Source of the DNA: Skermanella rosea
GTDB taxonomy: Bacteria; Pseudomonadota; Alphaproteobacteria; Azospirillales; Azospirillaceae
Assembly: GCF_016806835.2 (NCBI RefSeq)
Contig: NZ_CP086113.1
Span: forward strand, 434,001 to 498,000
Length of the DNA stretch: 64,000 bases
Direction of reading: 5' to 3'
A program made the translations under genes and the position numbers. Positions within the stretch are counted from its first letter, which is position 1. Every line of letters starts with the position of its first letter. Positions 15,866-25,623 of this stretch are shown here, in pieces. Below the pieces are notes generated by a model that saw only the letters and a list, made by a program, of their open reading frames with translations, searched no databases and had not been told where the DNA came from.

Positions 15866-17707
15866 ATGCCGGTCGAGCCTGCCGCGGTCCGCGAGTTCAT
15901 CGCCGACCAGCCGGCCTTCGCGAAACTTCCCGGGGACGACCTGGACGCCATCGCCGCCCAGGTCGTCCCGATCCGCCTGAACAGGGGCGAGACGCCGGCC
16001 TGGCCGGGCGATCCGGCCGGCGGCATCGCCCTGGTACGAAGCGGATCGCTGGAGGTCCGGACCGTCACGGGCGAACCCGTCGCCCGCCTGGGCGAAGGCG
16101 ATCCGGTGCCGGCCCTGGGGACGTCCGGCGGCGAGGCCGTGCTTCGCGTCGCCGTCCTGGCGGACACCCTCCTCTACCGGATCCCGGCCGACCAGGTCCT
16201 CCGGCTGCGGGCGGCCCACCCCGATTTCGCCCGCCTGCTCGACCCGCAGCCGGGCGAACGGCTGCGCGCGGCCCGGGGGCGGATGGATCCCGCCGGCCGC
16301 CGGGAGGTGAGGAACCTGATCCGGCGCCCGCCGGAGGTGACCGCCCCCGGGACCAGCATCGCCGACGCCGCCCGGCACATGCATCGGGCCGCGGTCTCCT
16401 GCCTGCCGGTGGTCGAGGACGGCCGGCTGCTGGGCATCGTCACCGACCGCGACCTGCGCAACCGGGTCCTGGCGGCGGGCCTGGACCCGGCCGGCCCGGT
16501 GACATCCGTGATGACGCCGGATCCCTACCGGATCGACGACACCGCCCTGGTCTTCCAGGCGGAGATCCTGATGGGCCGCCACGGCATCAACCACCTGCCC
16601 GTGATGCGCGGGGCGGAACTGGCCGGGATGATCACCAGCACCGACATCCTGCGGACCCATGTCCGGTCGGTCGTGTTCATGGCGGGCGACATCGCCCGGC
16701 GGGACGATGCCGCGGGCGTCGCGGCGGCCGTGAAGCCGCTGCCGGACATGGTCCACGACCTGGCGGAAGGGGGCAGCAGCGCCTACGGCATCGGCCATGC
16801 CGTCTCGGCCGTCACGGACGCGGCGACGGAACGGCTGATCGGGCTGGCGGAACAGCGGCTGGGTCCTCCGCCGGTGCCCTATCTCTGGATGGCCCTCGGG
16901 TCCCAGGCGCGGAACGAGCAGACCGCCTGCTCGGACCAGGACAACGCCCTGGTCCTGTCCGACGACTACGAGGAGGCGGCCCACGGGGACTATTTCAAGG
17001 CCCTGGCGGAATTCGTCTGCGACGGGCTGGCCGAGGCAGGATATCCCCTCTGCCCCGGCGGCATCATGGCCCGGAACCCGCGGTGGCGGATGCCGCTGGC
17101 GGCTTGGCGCCGCGCCTTCGAGCACTGGGTGCGGGAGCCCCTGCCCGAGGCGCTGATGAACGCCAGCATCTTCTTCGACATGCGGCCGGTCGCCGGCCCG
17201 CCGCCGTTGTTCCGCGACCTTCAGCGCCACGTCCTGGAACTGACCGGAAGCAACGGCATCTTCCTCGGCCACATGGTCCGCAACGCGCTGACTCACCAGC
17301 CGCCGCTGGGACTCTTCCGGAACTTCGTCCTGATCTCCGGCGGGGAACACCACCGATCGCTGGACCTCAAGCACTCCGTTCTGGCGCCGATCGTCGATCT
17401 GGCCCGGGTCTACGCCCTGGACGCCGGCTCGCCCGTGGTCAATACCCACGACCGGCTGGTGGTCGCCGGCGAGACCGGCAAGGTCAGCCGGGACGGCGCC
17501 CGCGACCTGGTGGACGCGCTGGAGTTCCTGGGCCTCGTGAGGATCCGGCACCAGGCCCGGCTCCTGAAGGCCGGCAAGTCCCCCGACAACTACCTGTCGC
17601 CGCAGGAACTGTCGCCGTTCGAGCGGGGGCACCTCAAGGACGCCTTCGCCGTGGTGAAGCTGATGCAATCGGCGGCCCTCGCCGCCTACCGCGGCGGCAT
17701 GGCCTGA
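15866..17707 (+). CDS. cNMP-binding/CBS/DUF294 nucleotidyltransferase-like regulator
   Basis: About 613 residues in a four-part architecture. First is a cyclic-nucleotide-binding-like beta-barrel (about residues 15-125). Two CBS domains follow (about 155-280), with ITDRDLRNRV-type and ITSTDILR strands. Next is a GlnD-like DUF294 nucleotidyltransferase domain with ALGSQARNEQTACSDQDNAL (about 350-370, carrying the GS and DxD residues), and then a C-terminal helical DUF294_C region. These proteins follow symporter genes and are thought to sense adenylates and control uptake. The ATG at 15866 resembles family starts; a GTG at 15845 and a TTG at 15860 are alternatives because GGAGG lies at 15850-15854. 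The target protein is unknown. Confidence 0.88.
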   Translation: MPVEPAAVREFIADQPAFAKLPGDDLDAIAAQVVPIRLNRGETPAWPGDPAGGIALVRSGSLEVRTVTGEPVARLGEGDPVPALGTSGGEAVLRVAVLADTLLYRIPADQVLRLRAAHPDFARLLDPQPGERLRAARGRMDPAGRREVRNLIRRPPEVTAPGTSIADAARHMHRAAVSCLPVVEDGRLLGIVTDRDLRNRVLAAGLDPAGPVTSVMTPDPYRIDDTALVFQAEILMGRHGINHLPVMRGAELAGMITSTDILRTHVRSVVFMAGDIARRDDAAGVAAAVKPLPDMVHDLAEGGSSAYGIGHAVSAVTDAATERLIGLAEQRLGPPPVPYLWMALGSQARNEQTACSDQDNALVLSDDYEEAAHGDYFKALAEFVCDGLAEAGYPLCPGGIMARNPRWRMPLAAWRRAFEHWVREPLPEALMNASIFFDMRPVAGPPPLFRDLQRHVLELTGSNGIFLGHMVRNALTHQPPLGLFRNFVLISGGEHHRSLDLKHSVLAPIVDLARVYALDAGSPVVNTHDRLVVAGETGKVSRDGARDLVDALEFLGLVRIRHQARLLKAGKSPDNYLSPQELSPFERGHLKDAFAVVKLMQSAALAAYRGGMA

Positions 17708-17733
17708 CCGCGGACGAACCGGGAACCCCGCCG

Positions 17734-18315
17734 ATGCTTCTCGATGTCCTGATCGCTGCCTGCGCGGCCTTGGCGGCGCTCGGCGTCATGCTGATCTGCT
17801 TCAAGGCGCTGCGCGCCGCGCCGCCGCGCTGGCTCGGCCCGGTCGTCGCCGCCGTCGCGGTCGTCGCGGTCACCGCCACGCTGCGCTACCAGTGGGCCGG
17901 CCGCATGGAAGCGATGCTGCCGAAGGAGATGGCCGTCGTCGAGCGTCTCGCCACCCGGTCGCCGTTCGAACCCTGGTCCTACGTGAAGCCGGTCGTCACC
18001 ACGCTGGTGCTGGCCGACAGGGGATCGGCGCGGACCAACCCCGCCCACGCCGACCTCGTTCTCATCAACGTCCTGATCGTGCGGCGCGCCGACGATACCC
18101 TGGTCACGCGCCATCTGGTCGATTGCGCCGGGCGGCGCGAGGCGGTGTTCCCGGCGGACGCCCCGTTTACGTCGGACGGCCTGCCGGACGGCTTGGCCTG
18201 GGCCGCCGACACCCCGCCCGCCCTGATCGATACGGCCTGCGCCCTCCGGACTTCCGGCATCGGTTCGAGCAGTAAAGATGAAGGTCATACGCCGAAAATC
18301 AGGCCCGTTATTTAA
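17734..18315 (+). CDS. Small membrane protein, unknown function
   Basis: This 193-residue product starts 26 bp after the DUF294 gene. Two hydrophobic helices span about residues 3-24 and 33-50. A soluble domain follows, with a [20 protein letters not shown] strand, a [17 protein letters not shown] strand and two Cys residues (VDCAGRR and DTACALR). Codon use matches the neighbours, so the frame is likely real, but I do not recognise the family. It is probably co-transcribed with the symporter/DUF294 unit. The 3' end lies 101 bp before the chemoreceptor start. Confidence 0.6.
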   Translation: MLLDVLIAACAALAALGVMLICFKALRAAPPRWLGPVVAAVAVVAVTATLRYQWAGRMEAMLPKEMAVVERLATRSPFEPWSYVKPVVTTLVLADRGSARTNPAHADLVLINVLIVRRADDTLVTRHLVDCAGRREAVFPADAPFTSDGLPDGLAWAADTPPALIDTACALRTSGIGSSSKDEGHTPKIRPVI

Positions 18316-18415
18316 CGAATATTGCAAAAAACCTTGGCCAAGAATAGCGCGCATCCGGTCGGACCGCCGCGTCGATCGGCACTGCCCCGAAGGAAAGCGC
18401 AACCAAGGAACTGCC

Positions 18416-20530
18416 ATGCCATCCCTCCCGACCGCGCCGAGACATCTCCGTTCCCCCGGCATCGGAGCGTCGTTGAACCTGATCGTCGCCGCGCTCTGCC
18501 TGATCCTGGTCGGCATCACCGGCTCGACGCTGATCGGCGCCTTCGGTGCCGTCCGTTCCGCGGAGCGCGCGGGCGATCTGGCGCGCGCCGGCCGCGACGT
18601 CTTCACGGCGCTCCAGAGCGTCCGGATCGAGCGCGGCAGCACCCGCCTCCAGCTGGAAGCCCAGGACGCCGCCGCGGCGACCATGCTGACCGGCCTGGAA
18701 ACCGTCCGCGCCAAGTCCGACGCGGCGCTGGAAGCCCTGGTGGCGGCCTGCGGACGCACCGACTGCGCCGATGCGGCGGAGATGTCGGAACTCGAGGCAC
18801 GGAGCGGCCGGCTGGCGGCCCTGCGCCCGGAGATCGACCGGAACCTGCGCCAGCCGTTCCCGGCGCGCCGGGACGGGTTCGCGAAGGAGGCGAATGCCGT
18901 CATCACCGCCCTGGTCGACCAGCTCGAACTGATCTCCGGGCGCCTGACGGCGCGGCTCGGCGAGGTCGACGCCTTCACCGCCGTCCAGGTCGCCGTCAAG
19001 GACGCGGCCTACCTGGCGCGCGATGCCGCCGGCCTGGAGAAGTATCCGGTCGCGGCCATCATCAAGGACAAGGCCGTCTCGGCCGAGAACCGGGCCAGGA
19101 TCGCGGAACTTCGCGGCAAGGCGGACGCCGGCTGGAAGCTGGTCAGGGAGATCGCCGGGCGTCCCGGCATGCCGGCGCCGGTCGTGGCCGCCGCCGAGGC
19201 CGCGCAGGCGCTCCACTTCGGCACCACCGTCAAGCTGAGCGACCAGATCCAGCAGGCCGTCGCGGCCGGGAACGCTCCGCCGGTCGGGGCGGCGGAGTTC
19301 AGCAAGGCCGTTGACGCCGGGACCACCAGCCTGGTCGCCGTCTGCGAGGCGGCCCTGGACGCCATCGTCCTGCATGCCGACGCGAAATCGTCGGCCGCGT
19401 CCGGGAACCTGACGCTGCAGGCCAGCCTGCTGCTGCTGGCCGTCGCCATCGGGGCCGGCGCCCTGGCGGTCATCCGGGGGCGGGTCCTGCGGCCGATCGA
19501 CGGCATCACCGGGGCGATGCTGCGCGTCGCCGAGGGCGACCTGTCCGGCACGATCCCCTATGCCGAGCGGGGCGACGAGATCGGCCGCCTCGCGGGTGCG
19601 CTGGGCACCTTCAAGCGCAATGCCGAGGAGACCCGCCGCCTGCAGCGCGAGCAGCAGGAGGAGCAGGTCGGCAAGGAAGCCCGCCATCGGGAGATGGAGG
19701 CCGCGCTGGCGGAGTTCGGCTCGGCCGTCGCCCGCGTCCTCCAGGGCTTCAACGTCTCGGCGGAGCGCATGACCGCCGCGTCGGAGAACCTGACGGAGGT
19801 CGCGGACTCGTCGAAATCGCGGGCCACCGTGGTCGCGGGCGCGTCCGAGCAGACCTCCGCCAACGTCCAGACCGTCGCCGCCGCGACCGAGGAACTGGCC
19901 GCCTCGATCTCCGAGATCGGGCGCCAGGTCACCCACGCCGCCGGCCGCGCCCGCGACGCCGTGTCGGAGGCCCGCCAGACCGGCGAGACGGTGCGCGCCC
20001 TGGACGAGGCGGCCCAGCGGATCGGCGCCGTGGTCGGGCTGATCCAGCAGATCGCCAACCAGACCAACCTTCTGGCGCTGAACGCCACGATCGAGGCGGC
20101 GCGCGCCGGCGAGGCGGGGAAGGGCTTCACGATCGTCGCGCACGAGGTCAAGAACCTGGCCGGCCAGACCGCCAAGGCGACGGAGGAGATCTCCGGCCAG
20201 ATCTCGGCGATCCAGGCCTCGACCCGGCAGACCGTGGACGCGATCGTCGGCATCGCGGCGACGGTGGAGGAGATCGACCAGACCTCGGCGGCGATCGCCT
20301 CTGCGGTGGAACAGCAGGCCTCGGCGACGCGCGAGATCACCCGCAACACCAACGAGGCCGCCCGCGGCACCCAGGAAGTTTCCTCCAACATCCTGGGCGT
20401 GACCGAGGACGCCAACCGCACGGGCGGAGCCGCCGGCGAAGTCCATGCCGCCGCCGAGGAACTGCGCCGCGAGGCCGCCGTGCTGGGCCAGCATATCGAC
20501 CGCTTCCTCGGACGCATCCAGGCGGCCTGA
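18416..20530 (+). CDS. Methyl-accepting chemotaxis protein
   Basis: A 704-residue transmembrane receptor starting at ATG 18416 with AAGGAAC upstream. The layout is TM1 (about 19-42), a long helical periplasmic region (about 45-335) with [12 protein letters not shown] like NIT-type nitrate/nitrite sensor domains, TM2 (about 337-357), and HAMP ([20 protein letters not shown]). The signalling domain's tip is [20 protein letters not shown] followed by VAHEVKNLA, the alphaproteobacterial variant. It should couple to CheA/CheW, but no che genes are nearby. The ligand is unknown; the NIT-like resemblance is weak. Confidence 0.9.
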   Translation: MPSLPTAPRHLRSPGIGASLNLIVAALCLILVGITGSTLIGAFGAVRSAERAGDLARAGRDVFTALQSVRIERGSTRLQLEAQDAAAATMLTGLETVRAKSDAALEALVAACGRTDCADAAEMSELEARSGRLAALRPEIDRNLRQPFPARRDGFAKEANAVITALVDQLELISGRLTARLGEVDAFTAVQVAVKDAAYLARDAAGLEKYPVAAIIKDKAVSAENRARIAELRGKADAGWKLVREIAGRPGMPAPVVAAAEAAQALHFGTTVKLSDQIQQAVAAGNAPPVGAAEFSKAVDAGTTSLVAVCEAALDAIVLHADAKSSAASGNLTLQASLLLLAVAIGAGALAVIRGRVLRPIDGITGAMLRVAEGDLSGTIPYAERGDEIGRLAGALGTFKRNAEETRRLQREQQEEQVGKEARHREMEAALAEFGSAVARVLQGFNVSAERMTAASENLTEVADSSKSRATVVAGASEQTSANVQTVAAATEELAASISEIGRQVTHAAGRARDAVSEARQTGETVRALDEAAQRIGAVVGLIQQIANQTNLLALNATIEAARAGEAGKGFTIVAHEVKNLAGQTAKATEEISGQISAIQASTRQTVDAIVGIAATVEEIDQTSAAIASAVEQQASATREITRNTNEAARGTQEVSSNILGVTEDANRTGGAAGEVHAAAEELRREAAVLGQHIDRFLGRIQAA

Positions 20531-20614
20531 GCGGGAGGACGGCCGGGCAAGCGAAATTCCAGTTCGTGCTCCCCCACGGCGGCGCTATGGTTGCATGTGA
20601 CCAGTGAGGCCGCC

Positions 20615-20841
20615 GTGACAGCAACCCCGAAACCGTCCAGGGACATGGTCCGCATCCACCGCGCGAAGCTGCGGGTCCCGGGACCGCGGCCGGTCGAGAT
20701 CTGGATCCCGGATGTCCGGTCGCCGCGGTTCGCCGCCGAGGCGCGCCGGCAGTCGCTCCTCGTCAGCCGGAGCCCGTACGAGGACGAGGAACAGGCCTTC
20801 ATCGACGCCGTCTCGGTCAGTCCTGGGACGAAGAAGAGTGA
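20615..20841 (+). pseudogene. mazE: mazE-like (DUF3018) antitoxin, 3' frameshift
   Basis: From GTG 20615 (GAGG six bases upstream) the frame encodes the DUF3018 MazE-family antitoxin signature: MVRIHRAKLRVPGPRPVEIW, IPDVRSPRFAAEARRQS and EEQAFIDAVS. The expected acidic W-D-E-E ending is present but in another frame: TGG GAC GAA GAA GAG TGA at 20824-20841, needing a one- or two-base shift after about 20821. In the present frame the protein instead runs on into unrelated sequence. The antitoxin is therefore probably broken, although the DNA-binding part could still be made. Confidence 0.7.
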
Positions 20842-20904
20842 AGCGGGGGAATCCGGACCGTCGCCGACCACGCGGACAAGCCCTGCCCGGCGGTCATTTG
20901 GCGG
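20838..20904 (+). pseudogene. mazF/pemK toxin remnant
   Basis: A GTG overlaps the ancestral antitoxin stop, as in intact mazEF pairs, and reads V-K-R-G. After a one-base shift, the frame from 20848 reads GIRTVADHADKPCPAVIWR, matching the beginning of MazF toxins (KRGDI-TVA, then GKPRPAVI). After about 22 residues the similarity ends and the region runs into the convergent response-regulator gene. The rest of the toxin is absent, so this module is dead. Confidence 0.55.
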
Positions 20905-20935
20905 TCCCCACGGCCGGCGCCGATTCCCACGCCCG

Positions 20936-22243
20936 TCAGCCGATCCCCAGCTCGCGCATGCGTTTCCACAGGGTCGTGCGCGAGACGCCGAGCAGCCTCG
21001 CCGCCTGGCCGCGGTTGCCCTCGGCGCGCCGGAGCGCCTCCTCCACCTTGGCCCGGGTCGCGACGGTCAGCGCCTCGTCCAGGGTGCCGGTCCCGGCGGA
21101 TGACGGCCCATCCAGCGCCGCCTCCGGGAAGAGATCCGTCGGTCCGATCACCGTCTCGTCGGCCAGCACCGCCGCCCGTTCGATCCGGTTGCGCAGCTCG
21201 CGCACATTGCCCGGCCAGTCATGGTCGGCGAGGGCCGCCAGCCCCGCGGGTGACAGCGCGCGGGCTTCCAGGCCGAAGCGCGCCACGGCGTCGTCCAGGA
21301 AGCGGCGGGCGAGCAGGGGCACGTCCTCGGGCCGTTCCCGGAGCGGCGGGATGCGTACCTCGACCACGTTGATCCGGAAATAGAGATCCTCCCGGAACGT
21401 CCCGGCGGCGACGCAGGCGGCCAGGTCGGCATGGGTGGCGCAGACCAAGCGCGCCTCGAAACGCCGTTCCTCCCGGCCGCCGACCGGCAGGAAGACGCGC
21501 TCCTGGATCACCCGCAGCAGCTTCGACTGATGCTCGACCGGCAGCTCGGCGATCTCGTCGAGGAACAGCGTCCCGGTGCCGGCCCGCGCCAGCAGGCCGG
21601 GGCTGGACGCCACCGCCCCCGTGAAGGCGCCGCGTTCGTGGCCGAACAGCGTGCTCTCCACCAGGTCGCGCGGGATGGCCGCGCAGTTGACGGCGGCGAA
21701 CGGCCGGTCCGCTCGGCTGGCGGCGTGGAGCAGCCGGGCCGCGACCTCCTTGCCGACGCCGGTCTCGCCCGTCAGCAGCACCGGGATCTCCACCCGGGCC
21801 GCCTTGCGCAGGACCGCTTCGGCCTGCCGCATGGCCGGGGCGGCGCCCAGGGCGGCGGCATCCGCGGGCGCGTCCGGCACGCAGGCCTTGCGCAGCTCCG
21901 CAACCAGCGAGTCCACGTCGACGGGCTTGGTCAGATAGTCGCGGGCTCCCGCCTTGATCAGCCGCACGGCCTGGTCGACCTGGCCGTGCGCCGTGATGAA
22001 ATACACGGGCAGCGCCCCGGCCATGTCCAGCAGGTGCCGGTAGAGCGCCTCCCCGTCCATGTCGGGAAGGCGGATGTCGCTGACCACGGCGTGGGGCGGG
22101 GCGCCGCCCGCGAGGGCCTCGACCGCGGCGGCCCCGGTGGCGGCAAGTCGCGGCCTGAAACCCTCCAGACGGAGCCGCTGCATCAGGGCCGGGCCGAGCA
22201 CCGGATCGTCCTCGATCACCAGGACGGAGGGAGTGTCGTTCAT
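20936..22243 (-). CDS. Sigma-54-dependent response regulator (NtrC/DctD family)
   Basis: A 435-residue protein with three domains. A receiver domain (residues 1-120) has the phospho-acceptor Asp in VVSDIRLPDMDG and the Lys of LTKPVDV. An AAA+ sigma-54 interaction domain has Walker A GETGVGKE, the sigma-54-contacting GAFTGA in FGHERGAFTGA, and Walker B LFLDEIAELP. A Fis-type helix-turn-helix is at the C-terminus (NRGQAARLLGVSRTTLWKRM). It activates RpoN promoters when phosphorylated. Its ATG overlaps the kinase stop by four bases, so the pair is cotranslated. The domain order resembles DctD, suggesting control of organic-acid uptake, but no -24/-12 promoter was confidently found nearby. Confidence 0.92.
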   Translation of the reverse strand: MNDTPSVLVIEDDPVLGPALMQRLRLEGFRPRLAATGAAAVEALAGGAPPHAVVSDIRLPDMDGEALYRHLLDMAGALPVYFITAHGQVDQAVRLIKAGARDYLTKPVDVDSLVAELRKACVPDAPADAAALGAAPAMRQAEAVLRKAARVEIPVLLTGETGVGKEVAARLLHAASRADRPFAAVNCAAIPRDLVESTLFGHERGAFTGAVASSPGLLARAGTGTLFLDEIAELPVEHQSKLLRVIQERVFLPVGGREERRFEARLVCATHADLAACVAAGTFREDLYFRINVVEVRIPPLRERPEDVPLLARRFLDDAVARFGLEARALSPAGLAALADHDWPGNVRELRNRIERAAVLADETVIGPTDLFPEAALDGPSSAGTGTLDEALTVATRAKVEEALRRAEGNRGQAARLLGVSRTTLWKRMRELGIG

Positions 22244-23664
22244 GCCTTGGCTCCCAGGGGTATGGCGATCCGGATCGAGGTCCCGCGGCCGGGCGCGTCG
22301 ATCACCGTCGCGCGGCCGTCGAGCGAGCCCAGCAGGGCGACCACCACGTCGATGCCCAGGCGCCGGCCGCTTCCCTCCATTACCGGTCGGTCCGCCCCGC
22401 CGCCGGTCAGGCGCGACGCGACGGAGCGGTCCAGGCCGGGACCCTGGTCGACGATATCGCAGATCAGGTCCGTCCCCTCGGTGCGGGCGGCGAGGCTGAC
22501 CTTGCCGCCGCCGGGCGTCGCGGCACAGGCGTTCAGCAGCAGGTTCAGGAGGAGCTGGCGCACCTCGACGGCGCCGAGCTCGACGCTGTCCGCCACCTCG
22601 ACGCGCCAGTCCAGGGTCACGCCGCGCCGGACGGCCTCGGGCGCCACCAGATGGCGCAGATCCTCGAGATCCTCGCGGCACAGCCGCCGATCCTCCGGCG
22701 GCCGGTACAGGTCGAGGGTGCCGGTCACGATCCGGTCGATCGTCCCGATGCCGCGGTCCAGCAGACCCAGCGCCTCGTCGCGCACCTGCCGGTCGTCGCC
22801 GAACCGGCGCAACGTCGATACCGCCGTGGCCAGCCCGCCCAGCGGGTTGCGCACCTCGTGGGCCATGGTCGCCGCCATCCGGCCGAGCGCCGCCGCCTGC
22901 TCCCGGTCGGCGAGCGCCCGGATCAGGCGCTCGCGGTCCCGGACCCCCTCGGCCAGCCGGTTGTAGGCATCGAACAGGCGCCGGGTTTCCGGCCCCGCGG
23001 TCCCGACCGCCGCGACCGGCAGGGGCTCCGGCTCGCCGAGCGGCTGGGACCCGAGGTGATCGACCAGGGTGCGCAGCGGGCGGGACAGGCGTTGCAGGAT
23101 CGCGAAGGCGAGGGTGCCGCACAGGCAGGCGATGACGAAGTCCATCAGGACCACCGCCCAGAGCAGCCGTTCGCGCGCCGCGATGACCTCGGACAGGTCG
23201 AGCGCCGCCACGATCCCAGGTCCGGCGCCGGCCCCCGGATCGCCGAGTGGGCGGCTGGCCCAGCCGATGTCCCCGGCGGGGTCGATGCGGAACCCGAGGC
23301 GCATCAGCTCGGCCGCGTCGGGCGGCCCGATCCGGGGATCGCCGGCGCGGGCGATCAGCCGGCCGTCGCCACCGAAGGCGAACAGCGCCTGTTCCGGAAT
23401 GCCGTGCTGTTCGGCTAGCGCCTGCGCGAAGCGGCGCTCCAACTCGACGGCGTCGCCGGCCTCCACATAGGGCCGGACGCTCGCCGCGAGCCCGTCGAGA
23501 TAGACCTGGCCGATCTGCCTGAGCTGGTCCGTCTGGCGGGAATTCATGACCTGGAGGGCGACCTGGGTCGACCCGACCGCGACCACGAACACCATCGCGG
23601 CCGCCAGGGCCGGCAGCTGCAGCGACGGGGGAATCAGGGTCTTCAGTCCGATCAAGCTCGGCAT
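22240..23664 (-). CDS. Sensor histidine kinase (DctB-like layout)
   Basis: A 474-residue membrane kinase. TM1 lies at about residues 16-38, a periplasmic sensor region at about 40-165, TM2 at about 170-195, and then a HAMP-like linker. The HisKA box is MAATMAHEVRNPLGGLATAV, with the phospho-His in AHEVRNPL. The HATPase_c domain has an N-box around LLLNLLLNACAATPGGG, a DQGPGL G1 box and a weak G2 (GSGRRLGIDVV). It is the first gene of a pair with the sigma-54 response regulator. The periplasmic ligand is unknown. Confidence 0.9.
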   Translation of the reverse strand: MPSLIGLKTLIPPSLQLPALAAAMVFVVAVGSTQVALQVMNSRQTDQLRQIGQVYLDGLAASVRPYVEAGDAVELERRFAQALAEQHGIPEQALFAFGGDGRLIARAGDPRIGPPDAAELMRLGFRIDPAGDIGWASRPLGDPGAGAGPGIVAALDLSEVIAARERLLWAVVLMDFVIACLCGTLAFAILQRLSRPLRTLVDHLGSQPLGEPEPLPVAAVGTAGPETRRLFDAYNRLAEGVRDRERLIRALADREQAAALGRMAATMAHEVRNPLGGLATAVSTLRRFGDDRQVRDEALGLLDRGIGTIDRIVTGTLDLYRPPEDRRLCREDLEDLRHLVAPEAVRRGVTLDWRVEVADSVELGAVEVRQLLLNLLLNACAATPGGGKVSLAARTEGTDLICDIVDQGPGLDRSVASRLTGGGADRPVMEGSGRRLGIDVVVALLGSLDGRATVIDAPGRGTSIRIAIPLGAKA

Positions 23665-23716
23665 CCGGGGCGCTTCGGGAAGTCTCGTCCTGCCCCGTAG
23701 TTGGCCTCCCGAGGGC

Positions 23717-24601
23717 TCAGGGCAAGAGCGTCACCGGCATGCGGTCCGAAACGACCTCGAACGGGCAGGTCCGGACCATGCCGAGCCATCCGCTCCGATG
23801 CGACAGGCAGGACATCGCGGCGGCATCGAAGCGCCGGACCTCGCGGTCGAGCACGTCCGCCCCGGCGTCGGGATCGATCGCGGGCATGACCGTGGCCTTG
23901 CGCCCGTGCGCCCGAACCAGTTCCACCTGTTCGTCGAGGGCCGCCTGGACCCGCTGCCGGTCGCCGCCCACGGGCAGCAGCGTCACCGGCGCCTCGGTCC
24001 AGAGGCCGGCATGCAGGAACCGCCGGGCCAGCCGGGCGCAGCCGTCCGTCCCGGATACCACGAGGACGACGTTGCGCACGGCCGGGGGATGCTGCCGCAC
24101 CCGCAGGACGGGAACCGCGGACCGGGCCGCCAGGGTCGCGGCGAGTTCGTCCGATGGCGGCTGCCCCGTCCCGGACAGCCCGGCGCCGGCCGGGACCACC
24201 AGCAGGTCGCAGCCGGCCACCACCGCCGCGAGCCCGTCGAAGCCGGTCTCGTCGTGCCGGCTGGTGATCTCGATCGGATGGCCGCGGGTGACCTCGTCGA
24301 AGTCGCGGAGCGCCGCCGAGGCCGCCTCGCGCCTCCGGGCCCGGCGCTGGTCGGCCAGCCAGCGAGCCCAGTAGGTGCCGCCTGCCGGGATCGCCTGGGC
24401 TTCCGGCTCCGGGTCGAAGGCCGACAGGCCCGTCAGCTGGGCGCCCGAGGCGAGCGAGATCCGCGTGGCCAGTTCGATCGCGGACCGCTGGGCGTCGCCG
24501 CCGCCGAGCCAGACCACCACGCGCCTGGTCGAGGCGGCGGCGGACGCGGCGGAAGAGGGGCTCGCGAGATGGGACGGCTTGCGGAACGGGATCGGGGTCA
24601 T
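23717..24601 (-). CDS. Universal stress protein (tandem UspA-like)
   Basis: A 294-residue cytosolic protein with two UspA-like halves. The first starts at RRVVVWLGGGDAQRSAIELA (about residues 26-45) and ends near CDLLVVPAGAGLSGTG. The second begins at VRNVVLVVSGTDGCARLARR (about 182) and ends MPVTLLP. The G-2x-G-9x-G-S/T ATP-binding motif is only partly visible (GAGLSGTG), so nucleotide binding is uncertain. It stands alone, 52 bp downstream of the kinase start on the same strand. A general stress role is inferred from the family. Confidence 0.75.
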   Translation of the reverse strand: MTPIPFRKPSHLASPSSAASAAASTRRVVVWLGGGDAQRSAIELATRISLASGAQLTGLSAFDPEPEAQAIPAGGTYWARWLADQRRARRREAASAALRDFDEVTRGHPIEITSRHDETGFDGLAAVVAGCDLLVVPAGAGLSGTGQPPSDELAATLAARSAVPVLRVRQHPPAVRNVVLVVSGTDGCARLARRFLHAGLWTEAPVTLLPVGGDRQRVQAALDEQVELVRAHGRKATVMPAIDPDAGADVLDREVRRFDAAAMSCLSHRSGWLGMVRTCPFEVVSDRMPVTLLP

Positions 24602-24806
24602 GGCTCCCTCCAGTGGGGCAGGGCAGGGGTTTCCTCTCGAACCGGAGCCTTACAAGAGGCGTGCCAGACAGGATTCCCGGGAGTTTCCCGGCGTCGCCGG
24701 CCGTGGGGCCGGTGCCGATGTTTCGCCCTGTGAACGGCGGGGCGGCGGTCTGTTCGCGAACGTGAACATGGACCTCCGCGCCGCGGCCACCGGCATCACC
24801 TTCGCG

Positions 24807-25610
24807 TCAGGAAACCGACTGGAGCATGAAGGTGATGAACGGGTCGCCGTCGGCGCCGGTCGCCTCGCGCCCGACGATGCGGAATCCGGCTTCCCGGAAC
24901 ATTCCCGCCATCTCGTCGGCACTGCGCCCGACGAACCTCAGGGTCGATAGCGCGCGCTCCCCGGAGTCCCGGCATTCGAAGGCGAGCGTGGCGGCGTGCA
25001 GCGAACCGGGCGTCCTTCCCGGCTGCCAGTGGTACCGGCACCGGAAGATCTCGCCGCCGTGCCGGTTTTCCACGATGGTCGGCGGGAAACCCCGCGCTTC
25101 GGCAGCCGCCCAGTCGCGGATATTGGTCAGGAGATGGCCGCCGGTCCTGAGCACGGCCTTCATGCCGTGCAGGGAAGCCCGGAGATAATCGTCGTACGAT
25201 CCCTCGTCGATCCCGTCGGGAGCGGTGTAGATCGCGTGGGCGGCCAGCACGACGTCGAAACGGCGGTGCCAGTCCGCGATCCCGGCCAGGTCGGCGAACG
25301 ACGACCGCCGGAACCGGTCCGCGGGCAGCCCGCAAGCCGCCGTCCGCGTGCGTGCCACCCGGAGCAGGCTTTCGGAGAAGTCGGAGCCGAACGCGTTCCA
25401 GGGGCCGGCGTTGCCCACTGCCGGAATACCCCGGTGAAGGGCCAGCACGTCGTTGCCGACCCCGCAGCAGGCATCCAGGATCGAAGCACCGGGAGGGACG
25501 TCGAGCATCCACCGGTTCATGGCGTCGTCCCCGAGACGGTCGCCGCGCTCCCGTTCCGGCGACAGGAGCGCCAGATACAGGCGGCCGATATCCTGGTATG
25601 CATCATCCAT
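24807..25610 (-). CDS. SAM-dependent methyltransferase
   Basis: A 267-residue class I methyltransferase with motif I ILDACCGVGNDVLAL (about residues 43-57), an acidic SDFSESLLRVAR motif II, and VVLAAHAIYTAPDG for motif IV. The overall form recalls small-molecule N-methyltransferases, including glycine/sarcosine types, but no diagnostic residues could be confirmed. Its start lies 13 bp after the stop of an OpuAC-type binding protein, so they are probably co-transcribed. If the substrate is an amine such as glycine or sarcosine, the pair would join betaine uptake with synthesis; that is speculation. Confidence 0.75.
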   Translation of the reverse strand: MDDAYQDIGRLYLALLSPERERGDRLGDDAMNRWMLDVPPGASILDACCGVGNDVLALHRGIPAVGNAGPWNAFGSDFSESLLRVARTRTAACGLPADRFRRSSFADLAGIADWHRRFDVVLAAHAIYTAPDGIDEGSYDDYLRASLHGMKAVLRTGGHLLTNIRDWAAAEARGFPPTIVENRHGGEIFRCRYHWQPGRTPGSLHAATLAFECRDSGERALSTLRFVGRSADEMAGMFREAGFRIVGREATGADGDPFITFMLQSVS

Positions 25611-25623
25611 CGTCAGGTCGGGA

